DNA from: an uncultured Clostridia bacterium
Lineage (GTDB): Bacteria; Bacillota; Clostridia; Christensenellales; Borkfalkiaceae
Length of the DNA stretch: 8,875 bases
Reading direction: 5' to 3'
Assembly (NCBI GenBank): GCA_947581885.1
Contig: CANPWF010000060.1
Coordinates: 1-8,875, forward strand
The notes under the pieces were generated by a model. That model ran no database searches, was not told where the DNA came from, and saw only the letters and a list, made by a program, of their open reading frames with translations. Of the stretch, positions 1 through 5,226 are shown one piece after another. Position numbers and translations under genes: made by a program. Position 1 is the first letter of the stretch; every line of letters starts with the position of its first letter.

Positions 1-1341
1 CCGACCTCCGCGTTCAGGCATGCGATTTTCCAGGTCACGTCGCTCATCACCACGACGGTATTGGGGGCCGCCCTTTCCCGTATCTTCCGCACGCTCGGCT
101 ACCGCGTCGTCGGCATCAATCATCTCGGCGACTACGGCACGCAGTTCGGCAAACTCATCTCCGCCTACAAGAAGTGGGGGGTGAAAGAGGAAGTGGAGAA
201 GGGGGGCATCCATGCGATCAACGAGCTCTACGTCCGCTTCAACACCGAGGCGACGGAGGAGATGGAAGCCGAGGCTCGCGAATATTTCCGCCTCATCGAG
301 AGCGGGGACAAGGAGGCGAACGACCTTTTCGAGTGGTTCAAATCGCTCACGATGCAGTACGTCGGGAAGATCTACGAAAGATTGCACGTCTCCTTCGATA
401 GTTACGCGGGCGAGCGGTTCTATCTCGACAAGATGCAGCCCGTCATCGACGAATTGAAAAAGAAAAATTTGCTCGTCGAGAGCCAAGGGGCGCAGGTCGT
501 CGATCTCGAAAAGTACGATATGCCGCCCTTCATCGTGCTCCGTTCGGACGGGGCTTCGCTGTATGCGACGCGGGATCTCGCCGCGGCGTTCTACCGCAAA
601 AAGATGTACGATTTCGACAAGTGTTTGTACGTCGTCGCCTATCAGCAGAACCTGCACTTCAAGCAGCTCTTCAAGGTGATCGAGCTCATGGGCGAGGAGT
701 GGGCGAAGGACCTCGTGCACGTCGCCTACGGCATGGTCTCGTTGGAGGACGGCGCGATGTCTACCCGCAAGGGGAAGGTCGTCTGGCTCGAAGACGTCAT
801 CTCGAAGTGCGTCGAGAAGGCGAAAGCGGTGCTCGAAGAGAAGAACCCCGCCCTCGAAAACAAGGCGGAAGTCGCCGAGAAGGTGGGCGTGGGCGCGGTC
901 ATCTTCGGCGCACTCTACAACAGCAAGATCAAGGATATCGTGTTCTCCTACGACAAAGCCCTCAACTTCGACGGGGAGACGAGCGTATATGTGCAGTACA
1001 CCTGTGCGAGGTGCTTCTCCGTGCTCGAACGGGCGGGGAAGGAAGAGCTGGGCGACGGGTATTCCGTCGAGCCCAACGAGCAGGAATTCGCCCTCTTGAA
1101 GGCGATCGCCGATTTCCCCGACACGGTGAAGGCGGCGGCGAAAAACTACGAACCGAGCGTCGTCGCGCGGTGGTGCGTGAGCACGGCGCAGGCGTTCAAC
1201 AAGTTCTATCTCGATTGCAAGATCGTACAGGCGGAAAACAGCGACGTTCGCGCCCTTCGCGTCCTTCTGACGCGGGCGACTCTCTCCGCCCTCACCAAGG
1301 GGCTCGCCCTTCTCGGCATCGGCGTGCCCGAAAAGATGTAA
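1..1341 (+). CDS. argS: Arginyl-tRNA synthetase, 5'-truncated (class I aaRS)
   Basis: This enzyme charges tRNA-Arg with arginine using ATP in the cytoplasm. The frame is open to the left edge, so the start and the N-terminal tRNA-recognition domain are outside the window. Visible marks: HLGDYGTQFGK at bases 121-153, typical of the ArgS catalytic core; MSTRKGK at 757-777, the ArgS counterpart of KMSKS; then the helical DALR anticodon-binding domain (VYVQYTCARC near 988-1017), ending in LALLGIGVPEKM, close to the usual ArgS C-terminus. Family members have about 550-560 residues; about 430 are here. Oddity: the HIGH motif should lie just before TVLGAAL (bases 55-75), but the frame reads FQVTSLITT there, and bases 1 to about 50 show no ArgS similarity. 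A TTG at base 61 is an internal Leu codon, not the start. The identity is certain; the first ~50 bases may be chimeric or rearranged. Confidence 0.95.
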   Translation, partial: PTSAFRHAIFQVTSLITTTVLGAALSRIFRTLGYRVVGINHLGDYGTQFGKLISAYKKWGVKEEVEKGGIHAINELYVRFNTEATEEMEAEAREYFRLIESGDKEANDLFEWFKSLTMQYVGKIYERLHVSFDSYAGERFYLDKMQPVIDELKKKNLLVESQGAQVVDLEKYDMPPFIVLRSDGASLYATRDLAAAFYRKKMYDFDKCLYVVAYQQNLHFKQLFKVIELMGEEWAKDLVHVAYGMVSLEDGAMSTRKGKVVWLEDVISKCVEKAKAVLEEKNPALENKAEVAEKVGVGAVIFGALYNSKIKDIVFSYDKALNFDGETSVYVQYTCARCFSVLERAGKEELGDGYSVEPNEQEFALLKAIADFPDTVKAAAKNYEPSVVARWCVSTAQAFNKFYLDCKIVQAENSDVRALRVLLTRATLSALTKGLALLGIGVPEKM

Positions 1342-1342
1342 C

Positions 1343-1984
1343 ATGCAAGCCGTTCTCTTCGATTTGGACGGGACGCTCCTGCATACCCTTCCCGATATCG
1401 CCCTCTGCCTCAACGAGACGTTGAAGCTTTTTCACTATCCCGTATGCACAGATGAACAGGTGCGCAAATTTGTGGGGGATGGGGCGGAAAAACTCATCGA
1501 ACGCGCCCTTCCCGAGGGGGCGGACAATGTGGCGGAGGTTTACGCGAAATTCCGCGAACTGTACGGGAAAAGTGCCCACGCGCTCACCCGCCCGTACGAT
1601 GGGATCGAAGAACTTTTACGGGAGCTCAAAGGGCGGGGCGTGAAGCTCGCCGTCATTACCAACAAGCCGCAGGAAGCGACCGTCCCTTCCGTCGAAAAGT
1701 TCTTCAAGGGCATTTTCGATTTCATCGGGGGAGACAGCGGGATGTTCCCCGTAAAGCCGGACCCCGCGCTCGCCCGCTACTGCGCCCTCACCCTTCGCGT
1801 ACCCGTAAAAGAGTGCGTGTTCGTCGGCGACGGCGAGCCCGACGTGCGCACGGCAAAGAGTGCGGGCATGCGCTCTGTTTCCGCCCTTTGGGGGTACCGC
1901 ACGCGGGAAGAACTTTTCTTCGCGGGGGCAACGGAGTTCGCCTCGTCGCCCAAAGAGCTCCAAAAAATTCTGACGGAATTTTGA
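1343..1984 (+). CDS. HAD-superfamily phosphatase, phosphoglycolate phosphatase (Gph/PpaX)-like
   Basis: A 213-residue soluble hydrolase of the haloacid dehalogenase superfamily, expected to remove phosphate from a small phosphorylated metabolite through an aspartyl-phosphate intermediate. Motif I is FDLDGTL with nucleophile D7 and general acid/base D9. The stretch from about 15 to 85 is a helical C1-type cap. Motif II is the Thr in ITNK (T106), motif III is K138 in VKPDP, and motif IV is GDGEPD (D163, D167), binding Mg2+. Length and order match the Gph/PpaX group, which acts on phosphoglycolate or pyrophosphate. The substrate cannot be read from sequence, so no symbol is given. The ATG lies one base after the argS stop without a clear Shine-Dalgarno, suggesting translational coupling to argS and a shared mRNA. 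Confidence 0.9.
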   Translation: MQAVLFDLDGTLLHTLPDIALCLNETLKLFHYPVCTDEQVRKFVGDGAEKLIERALPEGADNVAEVYAKFRELYGKSAHALTRPYDGIEELLRELKGRGVKLAVITNKPQEATVPSVEKFFKGIFDFIGGDSGMFPVKPDPALARYCALTLRVPVKECVFVGDGEPDVRTAKSAGMRSVSALWGYRTREELFFAGATEFASSPKELQKILTEF

Positions 1985-1993
1985 AAAAAATCA

Positions 1994-2022
1994 TTGAAAG
2001 AATGGGACGGATGTGCTATAAT
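1994..2022 (+). promoter_or_regulatory. Sigma-A promoter (extended -10) of the rubrerythrin gene
   Basis: The -35 is TTGAAA at 1994-1999 and the -10 is TATAAT at 2017-2022, with an exact 17-base spacer and a TG dinucleotide at 2014-2015 (TGnTATAAT). Transcription should begin near 2028-2030, leaving a leader of about 23 bases. It starts 10 bases after the stop of the phosphatase gene, so the rubrerythrin gene has its own promoter. Confidence 0.85.
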
Positions 2023-2028
2023 GTCCCA
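2003..2028. promoter_or_regulatory. Operator-like palindrome around the -10 element
   Basis: TGGGAC (2003-2008) and GTCCCA (2023-2028) are perfect inverted arms separated by 14 bases, with the -10 hexamer inside the gap. Arm centres are 20 bp apart, about two helical turns, as expected for a dimeric repressor on one DNA face. It does not match the PerR consensus. Arms this short could arise by chance, so its role is inferred from position only. Confidence 0.35.
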
Positions 2029-2038
2029 AGAAATTTAT

Positions 2039-2044
2039 GGAGGG
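2039..2044 (+). promoter_or_regulatory. Ribosome binding site that fixes the rubrerythrin start
   Basis: GGAGGG lies 7 bases before the ATG at 2052. It overlaps another in-frame ATG at 2037, which therefore cannot be the start because it would lack its own Shine-Dalgarno. The start at 2052 also begins the protein right at its first zinc/iron knuckle. Confidence 0.85.
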
Positions 2045-2051
2045 AACCAAA

Positions 2052-2576
2052 ATGAAAAGATGTGCCGTTTGCGGTGAGATCGTCGAGGACGATGTGACCG
2101 AATGCCCCGTTTGCCACGCGAAGAAGTTTGTGCCCGTCGAAGAGGCGAAATTCGCCTGCGAGCACCACGTCGGCGACGGAAAAGTGGAAGATCGGGAAGT
2201 GACGGAAGGGCTCCGCGCCAACTTCACGGGCGAATGCACCGAGGTGGGCATGTACCTTGCCATGGCTCGCGTCGCCGAACGCGAGGGCTATCCCGAGATC
2301 GCCGAAGCGTACAAACGCTACGCCTTTGAGGAAGCCGAACACGCTTCCAAGTTCGCAGAGCTCTTGGGCGAAGTCGTCACCGATTCCACGAAGAAGAACC
2401 TTCAACTCCGTGCCGCCGCCGAAGCGGGCGCGTGCGAGGGAAAACTCGCCCTTGCCAAACGCGCCAAGGAACTCGGCTACGATGCTATTCACGACACCGT
2501 GCATGAGATGGCGAAGGACGAAGCGCGTCACGGCGCGGGCTTCAAAGGCCTTCTGAAACGGTATTTCAACGCGTAA
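2052..2576 (+). CDS. rbr: Reverse rubrerythrin / NADH peroxidase (rubredoxin-like domain plus ferritin-like diiron domain)
   Basis: A 174-residue cytoplasmic peroxide-scavenging protein of anaerobes. Electrons pass from NADH through a reductase and the N-terminal iron knuckle to a diiron site that reduces hydrogen peroxide to water. The N-terminus has two CxxC pairs (C4/C7, C18/C21), and from about residue 55 comes a four-helix ferritin-like domain. Candidate diiron ligands are E61 (FTGEC), E94 and H97 (EEAEHA), E129 (GACEG), and E157 and H160 (DEARH). The segments FTGECTEVGMYLA and DAIHDTVHEMAKDEARH are typical of the clostridial NADH peroxidase/revRbr family. The gene stands alone between its own promoter and a strong terminator. 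The N-terminal domain is short and lacks the aromatic residue usual after the first CxxC, so a zinc-ribbon-like site is possible. Confidence 0.92.
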   Translation: MKRCAVCGEIVEDDVTECPVCHAKKFVPVEEAKFACEHHVGDGKVEDREVTEGLRANFTGECTEVGMYLAMARVAEREGYPEIAEAYKRYAFEEAEHASKFAELLGEVVTDSTKKNLQLRAAAEAGACEGKLALAKRAKELGYDAIHDTVHEMAKDEARHGAGFKGLLKRYFNA

Positions 2577-2598
2577 CCATCCGATCGGCGTAAAAAAG

Positions 2599-2635
2599 AT
2601 AGGACCCGACAACTTGTCGGGTCCTATCCTATTTT
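2599..2635 (+). terminator. Intrinsic terminator after rbr
   Basis: ATAGGACCCGACAA (2599-2612) pairs perfectly with TTGTCGGGTCCTAT (2614-2627), a stem of 12 or more pairs with a tight loop. A T-rich tail follows (CCTATTTT, to 2635), and an A run (2592-2597) precedes the stem. It closes the rubrerythrin unit and separates it from the next operon. Confidence 0.93.
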
Positions 2636-2754
2636 GGAGAGTGGAAGGAAAGCGGCTGGGGACCGCCCGCCTTCTTGCCTTCATTGTACCTTGTCTCCGC
2701 TCGGAAAGCAACCTACTCTTCGCGTTTTGCTCTCTATTCGTGCATTTTTCACGG

Positions 2755-2779
2755 GTAGAGTCCGAAATTCACACTCTAC
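2755..2779. promoter_or_regulatory. Inverted repeat upstream of the clpC-operon promoter
   Basis: GTAGAGT (2755-2761) and ACTCTAC (2773-2779) form perfect 7-base arms around an 11-base gap, ending 14 bases before the -35 box. CTACTCT occurs at 2713-2719 and again at 2776-2782, overlapping the right arm. The position suits an activator or repressor site for the HTH gene. No CtsR tandem heptamer and no CIRCE element is visible. The rest of the 193-base gap after the terminator (2636-2828) holds no gene I can support. Confidence 0.35.
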
Positions 2780-2793
2780 TCTCGGTAGAACCG

Positions 2794-2822
2794 TTGACTT
2801 TCCCGTAAATAGGGTATATAAT
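2794..2822 (+). promoter_or_regulatory. Sigma-A promoter of the HTH-mcsAB-clpC operon
   Basis: The -35 TTGACT (2794-2799) and -10 TATAAT (2817-2822) are separated by exactly 17 bases, a near-consensus housekeeping promoter. The ATG of the HTH gene begins at 2829, 7 bases after the -10, which is where RNA polymerase would start. The mRNA is therefore predicted to be leaderless or almost so. The direct repeats ATAGGGTAT (2809-2817) and ATAGGGGTAT (2821-2830) flank the -10 box. Confidence 0.85.
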
Positions 2823-2828
2823 AGGGGT

Positions 2829-3482
2829 ATGGAAGAGAAAATATCCCGCACCGACGAGCAGGATCCGCTCGCCGTCATCGTCGGGAAAAACATCACACGG
2901 CTTCGCCGCAACCTGAACATGACGCAACTCGAACTTGCCGAGAAGATCAACTACTCGGATAAGTCGGTCTCCAAATGGGAACAGGGGAACGGCGTGCCCG
3001 ATATCCGCATCCTCGTACAGCTTTCCGATCTTTTCAACGTCTCGCTCGACGATCTCGTCCGCGAACACTCCGAAAAGGAACCGGTCACCCCCAAGCGGGA
3101 GAGGAAGCTCAAACGCTTTATCGTCACCGTCTGTTCGGTGGGGCTGTGCTGGCTCGCCGCCGTCATCGCCTTCGTGCTCGGGGGGGTGGCGAACTACGCC
3201 CTCCCGCAGGACGTGAACGGGCTGTGGCTCGCGTTTGTATACGCCGTGCCCGCCTCGGCGATCGTCATCGTCGTGTTCAGCACCATTTGGCATTGGAAGT
3301 GGTCGCGGATCGTCTCCCTCTCCGTGCTCATTTGGACGGCGATCGCCTGCGTCTATCTCACCCTCTATGTCTGCGGGATCGTGAACGGCATGTGGCTGCT
3401 GTTCCTCATCGGCGTGCCCCTGCAAGTTCTCACCCTCTTCTTCTTCGTTTGGAGAAAACGCCCGCGTGCGGCGAAGGATTGA
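2829..3482 (+). CDS. Membrane-anchored Xre-family HTH regulator
   Basis: A 217-residue protein with a DNA-binding head and a membrane tail. Residues about 15-77 form a Cro/CI-type helix-turn-helix (NITRLRRNLNMTQLELAEKI, then SVSKWEQGNGVPDI and LFNVSLDDL). After a charged linker (80-96, rich in Lys, Arg and Glu) come four hydrophobic segments at about 97-120, 132-152, 161-181 and 188-207, and a basic tail (RKRPRA) likely on the cytoplasmic side. This layout is seen in many Firmicutes HTH proteins whose signals are unknown. The start is the only suitable ATG before the HTH. The frame stays open upstream to 2634, but that part lies over the promoter and does not look like protein. It has no properly spaced Shine-Dalgarno. 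As first gene of the operon it may autoregulate and control the downstream genes; that is inference. Confidence 0.88.
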   Translation: MEEKISRTDEQDPLAVIVGKNITRLRRNLNMTQLELAEKINYSDKSVSKWEQGNGVPDIRILVQLSDLFNVSLDDLVREHSEKEPVTPKRERKLKRFIVTVCSVGLCWLAAVIAFVLGGVANYALPQDVNGLWLAFVYAVPASAIVIVVFSTIWHWKWSRIVSLSVLIWTAIACVYLTLYVCGIVNGMWLLFLIGVPLQVLTLFFFVWRKRPRAAKD

Positions 3483-3484
3483 CC

Positions 3485-4528
3485 ATGAAAGAGATCCCCG
3501 TTCCCGCGGACGCGCTCGCCCGCGAAAAAAAAGCAGCTTCCTTAAACCGCGGATACAGGGCGGCATACGTCCTTTTCTATATCTTGCTCGCGCTTTCCAT
3601 CCTCGCGCTCGTCGGGCTCGTCGTCGTGCTCTTGGTGTTCGGCTTGAAGGAGGGGGGAGGCGTGCTCTTTTACGCGCTCCTCGGCTCCTTTTCGGGGGCG
3701 ATCCTCGTATGTTCTCCCTGCGCCTACCTGATGACGAAGGCGTTGGACGCGCTCTTGAAGCGCAAGACGGACTATGCGGAGCGGTGCGACGGCGAGGAGA
3801 GCTTCTTCGTCGGGGACGAAACGCTCGCCACCTTTTCCGGGAACGAACTTGTTTTGCACCGCGGCGGCGGGAAGATCAAAGTCCCCTATGAGGACATTCG
3901 GTTCTTCTCCGTCTGCACCCGCCGCGCCCCCTCCGAGAGGGGAGAATGGAGCGTGATTTTCGAGATCCCCGCCCGCTATCTTTCCAAAAAGCCCGAAAAA
4001 AACGCCCCGCCCGTGCTCGTGCAGGCGGACGCGAAGGAACGGCTGTATCGAACCCTTCAAAACCACGGGCTTCCTCTCCTCGGGGAACAGCCTCCCAAGA
4101 CGAAACCGAGCGGCAAAAAATTCAAACGCCGTTTTGCCTTTGCGATCCCCGATCCGCGCGGGAGAAAGAGGGGCGTTTTTCAGCTCATCGGCGGGTTCGC
4201 CCTCCTCGTCGGCGGCGTGCTCGTCGCCGTGTTCTGGCAGCCGACGGTGGGCTCCGTCCTCGCGGCGGTGGGTGTTCTGTTGATGTTGAGGGGAGGGGGA
4301 GCCTTCCTCCGCGCCAAACGCATGGTCGCCCTCTTCGACGAGGGATTCTATTGGAAAGAAGAGAGTTACGCCGATCGCGTCTTTCTCAAATGGGAAGAGA
4401 TCGTCTCCGTCAAAAAGGACGGGGAGTGGCTGCGCGTCGCCTGTGCGTACGGCGCGTACCGCTTCCCCGAGGCGGGGAGTTTCGAAGAGATCGAAAGGGA
4501 GCATCCGACGTTATGCAAGAACTCGTGA
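3485..4528 (+). CDS. Membrane protein with two repeats of TM hairpin plus PH-like domain; function unknown
   Basis: A 347-residue protein I cannot assign to a named family. Hydrophobic segments lie at about 25-53, 59-83, 232-250 and 254-270, forming two hairpins. Each hairpin is followed by a beta-rich soluble region (about 108-195 and 280-340). The soluble parts share a pattern: a short strand pair, then VPYEDIRFFSV (133-143) or LKWEEIVSVKK (301-311), as in bacterial PH-like/YcxB-like membrane proteins. The protein therefore looks like an internal duplication. No catalytic motif is visible. The start ATG is 2 bases after the HTH gene stop, with AAGGA (3474-3478) 6 bases upstream. The gene overlaps the next by 16 bases. 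It may be a membrane sensor or partner for the HTH regulator; this rests on adjacency only. Confidence 0.8.
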   Translation: MKEIPVPADALAREKKAASLNRGYRAAYVLFYILLALSILALVGLVVVLLVFGLKEGGGVLFYALLGSFSGAILVCSPCAYLMTKALDALLKRKTDYAERCDGEESFFVGDETLATFSGNELVLHRGGGKIKVPYEDIRFFSVCTRRAPSERGEWSVIFEIPARYLSKKPEKNAPPVLVQADAKERLYRTLQNHGLPLLGEQPPKTKPSGKKFKRRFAFAIPDPRGRKRGVFQLIGGFALLVGGVLVAVFWQPTVGSVLAAVGVLLMLRGGGAFLRAKRMVALFDEGFYWKEESYADRVFLKWEEIVSVKKDGEWLRVACAYGAYRFPEAGSFEEIEREHPTLCKNS

Positions 4529-4740
4529 TCCACGGCGTGTATCGCCATTTCAAGGGCGGCAGCTACTATGTGGAAGGGGTCGCCAAACACAGCGAAACGG
4601 GGGAGGAGATGGTCGTCTACCGCATGCTCTACGGCGACCGAGCATTGTACGTCCGCCCCAAGGAGATGTTTCTCTCCGAAGTCGACCGCGAAAAATACCC
4701 TTCCGTCTCGCAAAAATACCGATTCGAACTTCAAACGTAA
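4513..4740 (+). CDS. DUF1653 family small protein
   Basis: A 75-residue protein matching DUF1653 as I know it: HGVYRHFKGGSYYVEGVAKH at the start, then SETGEEMVVYRMLYGD and a closing LYVRPKEMFL (residues 45-54). These small beta-rich proteins are common in bacteria and have no established function. The fold is probably SH3-like; this is a guess from short alternating strands. The ATG lies inside the end of the previous gene (16-base overlap), with AAGGGAG about 11 bases upstream, a rather long spacing, so its translation is probably coupled. The downstream mcsA start follows its stop by 6 bases, placing it firmly in the mcsA-mcsB-clpC transcript. Confidence 0.88.
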   Translation: MQELVIHGVYRHFKGGSYYVEGVAKHSETGEEMVVYRMLYGDRALYVRPKEMFLSEVDREKYPSVSQKYRFELQT

Positions 4741-4746
4741 TTGCCT

Positions 4747-5226
4747 ATGAAATGCACCCGTTGCGGAAAGAACACCGCGCAGATCTTCACAAGGAACATC
4801 GGCGGGAAGGAGACAAAGGTCACCCTCTGCCCCGCCTGTTTTCAGACGCTCTATCCCGAGGGGGAGGACGCGTTCTTTTCCTCGCTCGTCGGGGTGGACG
4901 CGGGCAAGCGTTGCCCCGTCTGCGGGACTTCGCTCGCCGATTTCCGTTCGAGCGGACTGCTCGGTTGCGCCAACTGCTATTCCGTCTTTCGGGAAGATCT
5001 CATTCCCACCATTCAATACCTGCACGGGAAGGTGCGGCACAAGGGCACCGCGCTCAACGTCGACGAGGCGAAGTACGATATGGTCCGCGCCCTCGTCTCC
5101 GAACAGGAACGGATCAAGGGGGCGATCGAACGGGCGAGAGAGCGGGGAGACGGGGCGAAAGCCGAACGTCTCGAAGGGGAGCTCCGCGCCATTCAGCGCA
5201 GGCTCTTGGGGGAGGACGACGAATGA
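4747..5226 (+). CDS. mcsA: McsA, zinc-binding activator of the McsB arginine kinase
   Basis: A 159-residue partner that binds and activates McsB and links it to ClpC. Four CxxC pairs are present: C3/C6, C28/C31, C56/C59 and C74/C77, forming two zinc sites. The segment GCANCYSVFREDLIPTI (73-89) followed by HGKVRHKG (93-100) is typical of McsA. The C-terminal part from about 110 is a charged coiled coil with the UvrB/UvrC (UVR) motif pattern. I chose ATG 4747 because the protein then starts directly at the first CxxC; a TTG at 4741, immediately after the preceding stop, is less likely. No Shine-Dalgarno is evident, so translation probably depends on the upstream DUF1653 gene. Its stop overlaps the mcsB start in ATGA. 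The gene ctsR, usually just upstream, is absent. Confidence 0.93.
   Translation: MKCTRCGKNTAQIFTRNIGGKETKVTLCPACFQTLYPEGEDAFFSSLVGVDAGKRCPVCGTSLADFRSSGLLGCANCYSVFREDLIPTIQYLHGKVRHKGTALNVDEAKYDMVRALVSEQERIKGAIERARERGDGAKAERLEGELRAIQRRLLGEDDE

Noticed and set aside
1964..1982. AAAATTC-N5-GAATTTT inverted repeat over the phosphatase stop codon
   Set aside because: The stem is mostly A-T and only 7 pairs, and on the + strand it is followed by an A run, not T, so it is unlikely to be a terminator.
2037..2051. In-frame ATG at 2037 as the rubrerythrin start
   Set aside because: It overlaps the GGAGGG that serves the ATG at 2052 and has no ribosome binding site of its own.
2644..2674. Possible RNA hairpin (GAAGG / GCGG pairing with CCGC / CCTTC)
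   Set aside because: It has a small internal loop and short stems, no promoter or terminator of its own, and lies outside the predicted transcripts.
2794..2800. TTGACTT as a CtsR half-site
   Set aside because: It is simply the -35 box. The second heptamer at the proper spacing is missing, so there is no CtsR operator.
2634..2828. Upstream extension of the HTH reading frame by 65 codons
   Set aside because: It runs across the promoter and inverted repeat, has low-complexity, non-protein-like composition, and no homology to HTH proteins that I recognise.
3542..4504. Long minus-strand open frame (320 codons)
   Set aside because: It mirrors the membrane-protein gene, has no ribosome binding site, no recognisable domain, and the skewed composition typical of shadows in GC-rich DNA. 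The same holds for the other minus-strand frames.
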